A stretch of 64,000 bases of DNA from Bettongia penicillata ogilbyi (GCA_023548195.1 JAJHZJ010000531.1:9715684-9779683); one strand, 5' to 3'; shown: positions 29,361 to 41,364, counted from the first letter of the stretch. Notes: a model not told the origin generated them from the letters alone. A program made the numbers and translations.

Positions 29361-30960
29361 GAATTTAGTTCTTTCTAGAGAAAGACGCTACTGAGAAGAG
29401 GAGTCATATTCTTTTTAATATAATCCTTTGCTCATTATCCATCCAGCATGGAGTGCCCACATAAAAGAAGTCACTGTTCTATGGGAGTATTTGAAGATAC
29501 CATGATATCTTCAAAAGATATTTGAAATTTAGAGACATCTTCATCCCTAATGCTTATACAGACTATTTGTGTCCTACCTGTGGTAGAACACATGTTTATA
29601 TTTTATTCCATGCTTGTACTGGTATGATCAATGACCATGACACTGTGGTGTCATTTCCTTCCTTTTGGATCATGGTAGACAAATAACAAATGTTCACCCC
29701 AGTACCCTGGGGGATATTTTGACTTATATCTCGGGTATTTCCAAAGAGTGGAATGGATAGTACTAAAAAGCAATAAGCAGAATTTATCTACCATTCAATA
29801 AGCTTCAGCTATATGGCCATCAGTCAGCAGGCTCAAGTAAAGCAACAAAATTCTGCATGTCAGCTGATTTCTCCTTGAGAATTCTCAATCAGCAATTCTG
29901 CCTTTTTGGCTTCTATTCCTACTAGATTTTTCAAGGCACTCTCCATGGGACAAATCAGGACCACTCTTTCCATGTTTAGTGACTCATCTCTTCTTTAGGA
30001 GGTAAAACTCACAAAATCCCCCTTTCTCTTAATTATGAAACAAGAATCTTCATTCAGTAATTCTAGAGTCTCCAATTATTTTGTTCATCACCGTGAATTT
30101 TAAGCTTTTCAACTCTGAAAACAGTCACATATGAAAGAGCTGAGGAAATACGTTGTCCTGAAGCCTCAGTCCTTTTTCTGTCATCAAAGTTTTCTCAGTT
30201 CTCCTCTGCCTGTCATACTTTATCTGAAAATGATGTTTATTCACGCAAATTTTTTTTACATTTTTTTCATAAACAATAGTTTTCTCTACCCCTTTTCACA
30301 ACCAAATTATTTACATAGGAAAAATACATTATCCTTCATATTTCTCAAATTTATTCAATTGTTTCTTTCACGCAAAAAATTTATTTTCTTCACATTCCCA
30401 CTCCCCCAAAAATCCATTAACTGCTCATTTAACATGCAAAAAGAGTTGGACCTTGCATTCTATCTCTATATTATGGTTTGGTCATTTTATATTTCATGCA
30501 AAGAAACACAAAGCAGAAAAGATCACCAGAAGATCAGGCTCAAACACACCTATTTCAGACCCTTTGCTCTACATACCATTTAGGGAGCAGTTATTTTGTG
30601 ATCAAGGAGGGGAAAAGGCATTTCCTACCTCATTGCACCAGGAGTCTCTAAGGTTGACTTCATGGTCTGTAGCCAGAAAGGAAATGGTAGGCCTCTCCCT
30701 TCTACAAGTCTATTGGGTCATTGGCTCTTCCTCTTCAATGGCCAATAAAGAGATTGTTTCCTTGACCCAATAGGACCCTAGTCCTTTAAGTGCTAGGTAT
30801 ACACAGCCAGAAATAGTTGGGCTCCATCATCCCTAGGGTATCCAAACCTTAAGCTAGCACATGTGGCCAACTTGAAACAAAATAGGCAGTTCTGTACACA
30901 TCTTGTTATAAGAAAAATTAAAACCCGGAACTTGCTATATTTTAGTTAAAAACTGGATTT
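29361..30960. other. Unassigned sequence
   Basis: No family, gene or RNA gene recognised. The 150-codon frame at 30,131-30,583 is lysine/phenylalanine-rich with no recognised domain and is treated as chance. A short imperfect inverted repeat (ATTGGGTCA at 30,713 and TGACCCAAT at 30,764) is too short to define an element. Confidence 0.4.
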
Positions 30961-30974
30961 CTCAAATAGTTGAC

Positions 30975-31070
30975 TGGAGACACACACCTACATGTATATA
31001 TGCACACATACATATGTATATACATATACACATAAAAATATGTACACATAGGTGTGTATAGATTTACACA
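30975..31070. repeat. CA/TATA microsatellite
   Basis: Degenerate run of CACAC, TATATG and CATATA units. Confidence 0.8.
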
Positions 31071-31224
31071 TAATTCTGAATCAAAGGATAGTTACTTCCT
31101 CTGCGTATGATCTTAGCTGACCTTTATCATAATATTTTGCATTTTGCAAAATTTTAAACTTTTTCTACTTACCATCCCATCAGCACTTTTAAATTGTGGA
31201 TCATGACCCTCATAATCCACAGTT

Positions 31225-31395
31225 TAAGAAGTGCCATGAGGTATTATTGCCCTCATTTTTCAGATCAGAAAACTGAAGAACTGAGCCTCAGAAAAGACCA
31301 GTGATTTGCACATGGTCACATAGCAAATTCAGAGGTAAGATCTGTATTCAGGACTTCTTACCTCAAAGTTTTTGATGTTTCTATCAAGTGAGACC
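31225..31395 (-). repeat. MIR fragment
   Basis: Antisense MIR order: ATTTTTCAGATCAGAAAACT, GACCAGTGATTTGCACATGG, then GTATTCAGGACTTCTTACC. It covers the CORE and part of the tRNA-proximal region. Confidence 0.7.
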
Positions 31396-31809
31396 AGGTT
31401 ACAAAATAATGCATGGTGAGCGCTAGATTCATATAAGAAATAACTTCAGCCCTTTCTTTCTGTCTGTACATTATCACAGCACATTTGGTGATGAAAGTAT
31501 ACGTGCACTTGTGTGTTATGTGCATAACTTCAATGTTTATCTTTTCCCAAAGAAAATATTCTAGCACTCAATTTCCACATCATTATACAATGTTATTGTC
31601 TTTCTTGTCAAAGATGCCACTATGGTTCTATCTTCCTGGACAGGTATATAGAAGGAATAAATGGATGTTGGTTAATTTTGTGACTTTGGTTACTATTTCT
31701 TGATATGAATTGCCTTCATGTACAAGAAAAAAAGAGTTTTATGGCATCTACTTTTGCATAATGTTAATAAATGATAGTGTTGAAAGTAGTATTGAGTGAA
31801 TAACAATTG

Positions 31810-32025
31810 TTTTTTTTTTTTCACTTCAGAAGACCAATGAAAATGGACCATATTTTCTCCATTTGTCCCTAAAATTTCCTGGGAGAGATAGGAGGATTTT
31901 AGTATCTGGCTCTAATAAGGCCAGAATATAAAGATGGAAGTGAATATCAATAGGCAAAAGAAAAGTTTGTTGGGGTTTTTCCCCCTAAAATTTAGTTGAT
32001 ATACAAAATCAGCCATTGCTGAGGA
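31810..32025. repeat. Direct duplicate unit, copy 1 (unclassified)
   Basis: About 210 bp that recur at 34,320-34,550 in the same orientation. The central 97 bp, from TGTCCCTAAAATTTCC, differ at about six positions. A T-run at 31,811-31,822 precedes it. Beyond GCCATTGCTG at the right edge the two copies diverge abruptly. I do not recognise the family. Confidence 0.8.
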
Positions 32026-32029
32026 TTGA

Positions 32030-32835
32030 TCCTCTTTAGTCCCCAAAGGAGCTCACTATTCTGAAGCAGAAACTCTAGGGAAAGTCTTGCTGGCAGTATC
32101 TTAATGAGGGAAACGTTTCTTTCAATTTGTGCCAGTATAATCACTTGCCTTCTATCTACTGAGAAACCTGAATAAACTAGTATGATATAAGCTATTGGGT
32201 CGCCTGCTGTAACTGTCAAAGCTCAGCGTGGTAAACATGAAGTCTGACCTAGGATTAACATAAACCATTATGGGTGCTTAGAGTTAGACTCAAAAATTTG
32301 GATTCAATCATGCTCTTAATTATCAAATGTGTTTCCTGTTAAGAAAAAAGGAATACTGTTTAAAATGTTTGATAATCTGACAAGGCCATAAGGCTTAATG
32401 GAATTGATGATTACACACAGATGGATGATTAACTCTTGAGGTTTAATGTTTAAAAAAAAGCTGTGCTGGATTGCTACTTAATGGAATTACACTGCCCATA
32501 TGGAAAAGAGCTCTACCCTCAATATCCCCAGAATGATGGAACAGGTGGCAGAGTCTGGGCAGGACTACTTGGAATGCACAAACACATTCTGAACTTGAAA
32601 CTGCCAGAAAGGATTTGGGGGTTTTAAAAAAAATCTTTTAAAATGTGTTAACTTTACCAAACTTTATGATTCTGAACAATGAAAAGTTATAAAAATGAAT
32701 CCGAAAGGTTCTTCCTTTAATGGACATTTGATATCATATTAACCTTTGGATGCCTGAGGATGAAGTCTGTGTTTGTAAGGGGAAGATGGAAAATGGCTTA
32801 GCCATATATAAGGTGAAAGAATCACATGACCAGAC
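32030..32835. other. Unassigned sequence
   Basis: No recognised repeat or gene. The stretch at about 32,330-32,480 has several homeodomain-like ATTA/TAAT cores and no sign of a transposon. Confidence 0.4.
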
Positions 32836-32839
32836 TTTG

Positions 32840-33330
32840 TTTTACATTTGGGAGGGACTTCAACAGTCATCTAGCCCAACCCACACAGAAAAGGAATTCT
32901 TATGATAGCAAATCTGACGAGTGATCTAAGCTCTGCTGGAAGATCTCCCTGGTGGAGAACCACTGCTTCCAAGGCAGCACCTTTTAGCCTTGGACAGGTC
33001 TCATCATGGGGAAGGTTTCCCTGACATGGAGAAAAAATTGTAGCTTCTATTCCATTCCTTTAGTCCTTCTCTCTGGGAACAAATCAAATAAATCTATATA
33101 CCAAATGGTACCCCTCTAAATGTTTAGAGTTCTCAAGCCTTTCCACACAGTCATCTGTTCTCTTCTAAGACTAAGTCTACTCAAATCATCCAACCAATTC
33201 CTGAGGTCATTGCCATCTTGCTTGATTTCCACTGGATGTTCTCCAGGTTAGCTAGGCACTTTAGAAATGGTGGCACACAGAATTAAACAGAAGAATCCAG
33301 ATATCAGATGATCAGATGAAAGATTACCTC
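32840..33330 (-). mobile_element. CR1/L3-like LINE fragment, 3' region
   Basis: The block order GGGAGGGACTTCAACAGTCA, CATCTAGCCCAACCC, then near 33,230 CCACTGGATGTTCTCCAGG, and GAATCCAGATATCAGATGATC near 33,293 follows the antisense order of amniote CR1/L3 3' ends. It is very diverged and no coding is left. Confidence 0.55.
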
Positions 33331-33589
33331 CTAATTGCTGGAAGGTATATCTGTCTTAATGTAATTCAAGATTATCTTCCATGAAAGTGTTGATAGGTAT
33401 AATCACCACACCACCATTACCAGTATCATTATTATTGTAATAAACATTATACTAGTAGTAAGAAAAGAACTACAATATATTCAATTATTAAATAAAATTT
33501 AATCTTTGGTAACAATCTCACAAAGAAACAAATCATCTCACCTTTACAATTATTTTTCTAATTTTGCTATAAATTGAAAAATGTACTCT

Positions 33590-33790
33590 CTATATATGTC
33601 ATATTATAACATACATTAATATGGTATAACATTGTTATATGCTACAATATAATGTTATAGTATGCTATCCTATGATGTTATGTAGTGTTTAATGATATGA
33701 TACACTATAACTAAAACTATATATAATAGTATGCAGCATAGTACATTATGATGTGATGTGATAACACAAAATAGCATAGCATAATATGAA
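33590..33790. repeat. Degenerate TATAA/ATAGT-type AT-rich array, part 1
   Basis: A block of loosely repeated TATAAT, TATGAT and ATAGTATG units with a roughly five-base period. Similar blocks occur at 35,200-35,535 and 39,535-39,645, around the RTE-like, hAT and HAL1 insertions. Confidence 0.7.
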
Positions 33791-33829
33791 GGGGTAGGGT
33801 GTATTCAGAGAACACCTCTAGTATAAGGG

Positions 33830-34318
33830 CTGTTGCACCCTTTTCAGTGTTGCTTTTCATATTTTGGGCCTACTTGATTTACCCATCACTCACCTGTGGC
33901 TCTAAGAAGCTGTAGCATGCACTGTGGCCACACTGGGTAAACCATGTCAGCACAGAGGCTAAACTAGACTGAGGGTAATGGAGGGATCTCAAGTCCTTTG
34001 ATGAAGTAGGGGGGTTTTGATCCTAAGCATGTGAAGACTTCTCTCAATAGAATGGGTGAAATAGAGCAATTTTTCCAAGCCAATGAAAGCAGGTGAAGCA
34101 GGTGCTATGTGAATAGCATGCAGTTTGATTAGACTTCGAAGACACATTCTCAAGCCATCACTAGCCATCTTGAATTTGACTTGCCACTGGACTCTGATGA
34201 CTCTGGAAGAGAAAATGACACCTACAATTTCATGCAGCTCTACCTCATTTAAATCTAATTTATGCATGTCAAAAGACATGACCTATTTTTTTACCTACTC
34301 AATAAACACAATAATAAT
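33830..34318 (+). mobile_element. RTE-type LINE or RTE-derived SINE fragment
   Basis: The stretch with TTGCCACTGGACTCTGATGA, CTACCTCATTTAAATCTAA and TGCATGTCAAAAGACATGAC resembles marsupial RTE-derived sequences as I recall them, which normally end in the GAAGGACAACAA tail; that tail is absent here. The upstream half is only tentatively part of it. Low confidence. Confidence 0.4.
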
Positions 34319-34319
34319 T

Positions 34320-34550
34320 GTGGTTTTTATTCCACTTCAGAAGGCCAATGTTACACTTGTTGAAAAGAAAATGGACTATATTATCTCCATGTGTCCCTAA
34401 AATTTCCTAGGAGAGACAGGAGGATTTTAGTATCTGGCTCTAATAAGGCCAGAATGTAAAGATGGATGTGAATACCAATAGGCAAAAAAAAGTTTGTTGG
34501 GGTTTTTCTCCCTAAAAATTTAGTTGATATACAAAATCAGCCATTGCTGG
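34320..34550. repeat. Direct duplicate unit, copy 2 (unclassified)
   Basis: Second copy of the unit at 31,810-32,025, same orientation, about 2.5 kb away. Matches include GGAGGATTTTAGTATCTGGC, TCTAATAAGGCCAGAAT, and TTGATATACAAAATCAGCC. It contains a short insertion near 34,355 relative to copy 1. Confidence 0.8.
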
Positions 34551-34554
34551 GAAT

Positions 34555-35000
34555 TTTTACCAACTATTTTACCTACTTCGAAGTCCTATAGGACTTCACA
34601 GGCAAGTGAAGATGCAGCAAGTATGGATGTACTGGGAGGTGTACAAACCTACACACAGACAGTCTAAGCTATAGATTTGTCTTCTCATTCAACTGAAGCA
34701 GCAGGGGGATTGAACAGTCCCCGACTGTCTGACCAGTCTTTTTGAAGGACTAACACTGCTCACCTCCTGGTGTGAAGGAGCTGAAAAATGACCTAAAAAT
34801 TGTCTGTTTTACCCAACTCTGATCTGTATACCTCAGCAGATGGAAATTCCACCCTGTGGTTGAGAGACCCCCCCCAAAAAAAGTACAATAACATTTACAA
34901 AGATGATTGCACTCACAAATTTAGAGACATTTCCACTCCAAATGTTCTTGTGGGCTATTTCAGCACAACCTATGATAGAGTCTTCTGAGATCATATTCAT
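34555..35000. other. Unassigned, possibly RTE-related
   Basis: No clear family. It lies between the duplicated unit and the hAT half-element, and an RTE-like tail follows at 35,115-35,198, so it may be the inside of the same retroelement. No supporting coding motif found. Confidence 0.3.
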
Positions 35001-35006
35001 CTAATC

Positions 35007-35112
35007 CAAGGGTAGGCAACCTGCAGCCTTGAGGCCACATGTGGCCCTCTAGGTCCACAATTGAAACCCTTTGGCTGAATCCAAACTTCACAAAATAAAT
35101 CCCCTTAATAGA
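35007..35112. mobile_element. hAT-type MITE, left half only
   Basis: Starts CAAGGGTAGGCAACCTGCAG, then GAGGCCACATGTGGCCCTCT and GGCTGAATCCAAACTTCACA, ending near AATCCCCTTAATAGAAAGAT. It is the left arm of the same family as at 13.0 and 16.0 kb, cut near the centre. The right arm is missing. Confidence 0.7.
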
Positions 35113-35114
35113 AA

Positions 35115-35198
35115 GATTAAACTCTAATTATCCACAGTTGGGCACACAGTACCTTGACTCTAACATTTTGATTGTCTTCAAGAATGAAGGACAACAAC
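35115..35198 (+). mobile_element. RTE-type 3' tail
   Basis: Contains GTACCTTGACTCTAACATTTTG then CTTCAAGAATGAAGGACAAC and AACC, the same tail as at 1,920 (CTTCAGGAATGAAGGACAAC). It is the end of an RTE LINE or an RTE-dependent SINE. Confidence 0.65.
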
Positions 35199-35199
35199 C

Positions 35200-35535
35200 A
35201 AACAGTATAATATGATATAATATGGCCTGATATAATGTGACCTGATGTAATGTTATATGGCTTAATGTAACATATAATATAATATAGTACAATACAATAT
35301 AATAAGATGTAATATAACATAAGATAGTATAGTATAGTATAATTAACACAATATAACACTGATACAATACAGTATGTTATCAATAGTACAGTATAGTATA
35401 TACAACACAGTATTACTATATACTAGTGTATAGTACACTGTATCATAGTATATTATACAATTATATACTGATATGTGTGTGTACTTCACTGTAGTATAGT
35501 ATATTGTACTGTTATAGGTAATATAGTAAGGTAAA
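35200..35535. repeat. Degenerate TATAA/ATAGT-type AT-rich array, part 2
   Basis: Loosely repeated ATAATATG, GATATAAT, ATAGTATAGTATAG and ATACAATA units over about 335 bp. Open frames here (such as 35,117-35,383) are repeat by-products. Confidence 0.8.
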
Positions 35536-36294
35536 ATGAAATAAGCAGTAACACTGCTCAGTCTATTATAGAAAGAAAACTATTTGGTTTCACCTCAGGC
35601 TGTTCTTTATACCTTTTAAATTCAGGGGGCAGAGTCAAGATGCAGAGTAGAAAAACACATATACTCTAGCACTTCCCCCACAACCCACAAAATATCTGCA
35701 AAAAACAACTCTCAACAAATTCTAGAGCAACAAAAGCCATAGAAAAACAGAGTGAAGTAGGTTTCCAGCCAAAGGTAACCTGGAAAGTCAACAGGAGAGG
35801 TCTGTCTCAAGGGATGCTGAGCAGAACAGAGCACAGCCCTGAACATGTGGCATTGGGAGGAACAGAACCTGAACAGACATCTGGAGCAGAGTTCCCAGTA
35901 GGGAGGATCCCTGATCCCTCAACCCAAAGGAGACAAAGAAAGCTCCAAAGGTCATTATGGGAGGGCTTTCCCAGTTGGGTGAACAGGGTTCTTCCATCAA
36001 TAGCCCCAGGCAGCAGCAGGAATAGCAGACTGCAGACAGTTATGATGGCCAGGAAGCAAAATGGGTCCATTGTCCAGGCAGCTCAGCTTAAAGCCTCTGG
36101 CAGTAGGGAGCAGCTGATCTAAACCTCAGCCCTCAGTGATGGCCCTGCCTCCACCTAAAGCCCCAGGGAATTGAGCAGCAGAGTCAGATCTCAGCCTTGA
36201 ACATGGTACTTGGGAGAGGAGAGACAATAGAACCTTCCTCTTGACAAAGAATTCAGAAGTCAAGTAACTGTCTGGGAAAATGCCCCTCCCCCCA

Positions 36295-36410
36295 AATATA
36301 TATACATATATGTATATAAAATATATATGTATATTTATTTTGTATTTATATGTATATTTTATTTTATTTATTTATTTTGTATTTATATGTATATAAAAGA
36401 CCATAGAAGA
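36295..36410. repeat. TATA-rich microsatellite with internal duplication
   Basis: TATATA/TATTTA-type expansion inside the HAL1 D 5' UTR. The block TTTATTTTGTATTTATATGT occurs twice (near 36,336 and 36,371). It occurs in no other HAL1 copy here. Confidence 0.85.
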
Positions 36411-36569
36411 TTACTTTCTTGGTGAACAGGTGTCTCCTCCCATCCTTTATGATGAGGAAGAACAAAGTATACTGTCAGAGGAAGTCAAGGCCCCTGCCTC
36501 CCATGCCTCCAAAGTGAATGTAAATTGGGCTTAGGTAATAGAAGAGCTTGTAAAGTGAGTTAACAGCTT

Positions 36570-37375
36570 GCATAAGGAGAGCCAAAAATTACTGAGGAAT
36601 ATAACACCTTTAAAAAGAGGCTACCTCAATTGGAAAAAGAGGTCCAAAAAGTCTATGAGGAGAAGAAGGCATTAAAAAGCAGAATTAGCCAAATGGAGGA
36701 AAAAGTTCAAAAACTCGCTGAACAAAATAGTTCTCTGAAAGAGAGAATTGAATTCAGGGAAATGAATAACTGAGATAAACCAAACAGAAAACAAAACCAA
36801 AAGTTTGAAAAAATAGAAGATAATGTGAAACATCTCATTGGAAAAACAACTGATTTGGAAAATAGATCCAGGAGAGACAATTTAAAAATTATGGGACTAC
36901 CTGAAAGCCATGATCAAAAAAAGAGCCTAGACATTATCTTTCATGAAATTATCAAGGAAAACTGTCCTGATATTCTAGAACCAGAGGGCAAAATAAATAT
37001 TGAAAGAATTCACCAATTACCTCCTGGAAGAGACCTGAAAAGAGAAACTCCTAGGAATATTGTAGCCAAATTCCAGAGTTCCAAGGTCAAGGAGAAAATA
37101 CTGCAAGCAACTAGAAAGAAACAATTCAAGTACTGTGGAAATACAATCAGGATAACACAGGATCAGGCAGCTTCAACCTGAAGGGATGGAAGGGTTTATA
37201 ATAGGATATCCCAGAAGTCAAAGAAACTGAGATTAAAACCATGAATCACATACCCAGCAAAATTGAGTATAATACTTCAAGGGAAGAAATGGTCATTCAG
37301 TGATATAGAGAACTTTCAAGCATTCATGTTGAAAAGAACAGAACTGTATAAAAATTTGACTTTCTAACACAAGAA
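36570..37375 (+). pseudogene. HAL1 ORF1, broken (copy D)
   Basis: The open section 36,825-37,181 has RRDNLKIMGLPESHDQKKS and ETPRNIVAKFQSSKVKEKI, the RRM-like region of ORF1. Coiled-coil remnants (KEVQKVYEEKKALKSRI-like) lie upstream from 36,630, and C-terminal sequence continues to about 37,375 with stops and frameshifts. The first start codon region is lost. Confidence 0.8.
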
Positions 37376-37511
37376 TCAAGAGAAGTTTGGAAAGGTAAAC
37401 AGGAAAGAGAAAACATAAAAGATTTTCTAAAATTGAACTGTTTACATTCATACATGGAAAGAAAATATAACTCTTGAGACTTTTCTCAGTATTTGGGTAG
37501 GTGGAGTGATT

Positions 37512-37547
<36 letters not shown>

Positions 37548-38390
37548 AGAGAGTACAGGTTGAGTTGAATCAGAAGAGATGATATCTATAAATAAAAATT
37601 AAAGGGCGAAGGAAGAAAATACTGGGAGGAGAAAGGGAGAAAGGCAATGTGGCAGGCTGTAACTCATAAAAGAGATAAGAAAGTCCTTGTTCAATGGAGG
37701 AGAAAAGGGAGAAGGGGAGAGGGGAAAAGTGAAGCTACCTTCTCCACATATGTCTTAAGGAGGGAATAACATGCTCATCACTAAATTTGGTATGAAAATC
37801 TATCTTACACTACAGGGAAGTAGGATAGGAGGCAACAAGTGGGGTGAAGTGAATGGTAGAAAGGAGAGAAAATGGGAGAAGAGAGTAACTAGAAATAAGT
37901 ACTTTTGGGGGTGAACAAGGTCAAATGAGGGAATAAAAAAATAAAATGGGATGGGATAGGATAGAGGGCAATATAGTTAGTATTACACAACATGATTATT
38001 TTGGAAGTCTTGCAAAATGACACACATTTAGTCTGTATTGAACTGCTTGCTTTCTCAGTGGGGATGGGTAAGAGGGGAGGGAGGGAAGGAAGTTGGAATT
38101 CAAAGTATTAGAAAGGAATGTTGAGAATTATTATTGCATATAACCATGAAATAAGAAACACAGGCAATGGGATATAGAAATTTATCTTCCCCTCAAAAAA
38201 AGAGTGAAGATGGGGATAAGGGAAGGGTGGGATGTGATAGAAGGGAGGGTTAATTGAGGGAAGGGGTAATCAGAATGCAAGGTATTGGGGGTGGGGGGAG
38301 GGGAGAGATAGGGAGAAAAAACTGGACCTGTTACAAAGTGATGTACAAGCAATTAGTATTAAAACAATTGACTGAATTAATAACTGAGAC

Positions 38391-39285
38391 TAAATGAGAG
38401 GCATCTTTAGTTCGGGAAAAATAATTTTAGTCTAAATTTCCTAGAGTCAGGGAACCTCAGGTAAAATTTGGCATTGATGGAAAAGTTAAGGTTTTAATGG
38501 TAAATTTGATTTTGTGATTGTTATTTAATCAGGCACTAGAACATGTAAAGAAAGGCATGTAAGCCACTTAAAGCTTGCCTCAAAAGATATTCCTTAGCCA
38601 ATGTGAAATTATAGTCATGTCTGAAACTTGGTTATTGGAACTTGCTATTTTAAGATTCTGACTGTTCTTCTGAGTCTAACTCCAGGTATGGATAGCAAGA
38701 AAGGTGGTCTGAGCTTCCAATCCACAATGCCAGTAAGCCTGTGAGATGCTGAAATGAACTGAAAATGGTGATCTCATGGGAAGGATGGGACAATGGGCTC
38801 AGGTAGGCTTCTCCTGACTCAATTCCCCCACTGACACCTGGCAGACTTTAAGCCTGACTCAATGCAAGTTGACAATCTACTCCTGCCTGGAACTGACATG
38901 AAGTTGGGGAGATATTTTTTTCTGCAATGTCCTTACTCTTAGTGTCAATTTCCTATAGTCAGCTGTAAGCATAGTACCAGATCTATTAAATTATAGATTG
39001 TTGGGAGGGGAACACCTGAGTTTAAGTCTAAAATTAAGCTATTAGGCTTAGGACTTTAGACCAACAACAATAAGTTAGGGTCCTTTAATTCTTAGTAATG
39101 GTGTGGAGACAATCAGGTCAATGGCTTGTGAAGTTAGCATACATAGTTATTATTTCTGTCTCAATTGGCTAATATTTTTAAAAAAATCGTTTGTGGTCTA
39201 TATTGTAAATGCTTTAAAAGAAGTATCACCTGACCAAAAGTTGGAATTGTTTTATGTGATATGAGCTATATTAAAAATGTTAAAA
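38391..39285. other. Unassigned sequence
   Basis: No repeat family or gene recognised. Confidence 0.4.
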
Positions 39286-39450
39286 TTTGTTAAAATTTTT
39301 TATGTTAAATGTTAAATGAATGTTTAAATGTTAAAATTTATATAAAATGTTATGTTAAAAATGAAAAATAAAAAATAACATCTTTTAAATTCTTCTGTTG
39401 TCTTCACAAATCTATGGTAATCTTCCTTCCCTATGGTAATCTTCCTTCCC
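39286..39450. repeat. ATGTTAAA-type simple repeat and 19-bp tandem duplication
   Basis: A degenerate TGTTAAAAT run at about 39,270-39,375. A 19-bp unit, CTATGGTAATCTTCCTTCC, occurs in perfect tandem at 39,412-39,430 and 39,431-39,449. Confidence 0.8.
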
Positions 39451-39534
39451 TTTCTGACTTCATTTTCTGCTTTGTTTTTACTTCTATTATTTCAATTAGG
39501 AATGTCCAGGCTATTTTTATTTTCATGTATTTAT

Positions 39535-39645
39535 TTTGTATTTTATATCAATGTATAATATACTGTAATAAACTATAGTATTGCTGAATAATAAAGTAAA
39601 ATATTGCATGATATAGTGTAATATAATACAAGAAATATACTTGCT
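39535..39645. repeat. Degenerate TATAA/ATAGT-type AT-rich array, part 3
   Basis: ATATACTGTAATAAAC, ATAGTATTG and ATATAGTGTAATATAATAC units, similar in style to the arrays at 33.6 and 35.2 kb. Confidence 0.6.
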
Positions 39646-39725
39646 ATATAGAGCTAGATTGGCTTCATCCATGCAACATCCAGGCATTAACCCATTAATT
39701 AGTATTAATAGGTAAGTATTATTAT

Positions 39726-39808
39726 TATCTAGTTAATGTAATTATTGATAAGGTTTAGTTCTTATTATTAAGTATCTAGTTAACGTAGTTATTGATAAGA
39801 TTTAGTTC
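39726..39808. repeat. 36-bp direct duplication, 47-bp period
   Basis: Unit 39,726-39,761 and unit 39,773-39,808 differ at three positions. The unit starts TATCTAGTTAA and ends TTTAGTTC. Confidence 0.85.
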
Positions 39809-39849
39809 CACTAGCCAAATGCATTGTCAATAAATCAAAAACAAAAGAA

Positions 39850-41360
39850 AGGAGAACACATAGCTAAATGGAAGTATGACTCAGAGATTTTCTTCAAAGA
39901 CACAAATAAACTGATGACAAATAAATTGCAAACTCAAATGTTTAGAGAAACATTATTTCACGAAATATTTGGTCATCTGATATTGTAGTGCTCTTAGATA
40001 CTATGATTTGTCAAGTTATGGCGCTTTCATTGAACAAGATTCCTACAATTGTTATTTCAAAATGAGTCTTCCAAAGGCCCGAGGAGACTGAGTTTGGTTA
40101 TTTCTCTCCAAGAGGAATAATGCTTAGTTTTTAAATAATGACAAAGTAAAAACAGTTTCCGAAACACTTATTCCTAAAATGCATAGTACATTATGTTTTA
40201 AAAAATCTTTCAAAATAGTGAGTTTGGATTCAGAAATACTTAGTTTCAGATGTTTGTAGGATACTTGGCACCACTTCATTCTCTAACTAGAACATATCAG
40301 ATAAATCTTCTTACTATATGAAAGCTCTGTTTACTCAGAATATATCTGGAGCTGAGGTTTTAATGACCAGTGGTGCTCTACTGTATTCACTGATGAAGTT
40401 AGTCTCCTTTTAAAATATTGGCATATCTCTTCTATTTTGTGTAAATGAATCATAACCTCTTTAAACTTAAAGGGACCTCAGAGATAATCCAGTTCACATA
40501 TTCATTTTTTATAAGAAAATCAAAATATCAAGAGGTGACATGCACTGTCCAAGGTTGCACAGCTAGTGCTAACTCTACCGTCCTGGATAACACACTGCCA
40601 AGTCTCTTCAAAGTTTTAGCAACATCATGTTTTATCAGAACCTTCTGGCATTCATATCCTTATGAAGTGATGCAGAACAAGCTACTGTCATGGAAACTTT
40701 AGGCTGATTGTTTACCCACAGACTCTGAAACTAGGGTGCAACCAAATGTCTTTTTTAAAGTAAATTTTAGATAGTATAAAATTACAATCTGGTCTGTCTC
40801 TGAGATTCTTTATGAGCTGATAGTTTGTCCTTTCCCCTAAGAAAATACTTATGTTATTTTCTCTGTGCACAAACTCAAGGATCTGAAATGTCATACTTCC
40901 AAATTCTATTTTGCCGTGATTGATCAACTTCCATACTGGGCCACATCTTTCCAATAATCAATTAAAAATGGCCTTGTCAAAATTCCTGACTTTGCATGTC
41001 ATATAATTTTAGAGAAGGAATCTGGAGGTCTCTCCTAAAAACATCTTTGAATAAGCCACAGGTGTGGAACTGAGCTCTGTAGTAATCAATAATGATCGCA
41101 TAGATGTTACAACACTTAAGTGACTTGCTCAACAATAGCCACATCATTTATAAGTTGTTCTCTATAGTCTGTGACATAACCTTTTGGATTCTCAGCTAAT
41201 TCATTGCATTTCTTTAAATTCTCCCATTTTTTTAGTTAAACAAGATACAAATGTATTGTATAAGGTACATAAACAAGTAATTGCCTTGTATTTGGAGGGG
41301 TCATTTGTCTCCTTATTTTCTGATAATAGATGTGACCCATTCTCTCAAGAAATAAGAGAT
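39850..41360. other. Mostly unassigned, with a MIR fragment
   Basis: Only a diverged antisense MIR at about 40,460-40,615 (AAGGGACCTCAGAGATAATC, GGTGACATGCACTGTCCAAG, GGTTGCACAGCTAGTG) is recognised. The small frames at 40,445-40,702 and 40,712-40,954 show no domain. Confidence 0.45.
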
Positions 41361-41364
41361 TAGT

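Larger units (their letters stand above)
35625..38390 (+). mobile_element. HAL1 copy D, diverged full-length-like
   Basis: Starts near 35,625 with GGGGCAGAGTCAAGATGCAG, a decayed form of the GGAGCCAAGATGGC end of the other HAL1s. A 5' UTR follows, then an AT-rich expansion at 36,295-36,410, ORF1 remnants at about 36,570-37,375, a (CA)n run at 37,514-37,541, a G-rich run near 38,285-38,310, and an AT-rich end near 38,385. No ORF2. It is older than copies A, B and E. No TSD recognised. Confidence 0.85.

Noticed and set aside
30131..30583. 150-codon open frame
   Set aside because: Phenylalanine- and lysine-rich with no recognised domain, in AT-rich intergenic sequence; no sign of splice sites or conservation visible.
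30713..30772. Short inverted repeat ATTGGGTCA/TGACCCAAT
   Set aside because: Only nine paired bases, 50 bp apart, without TSD; too little to define a transposon.
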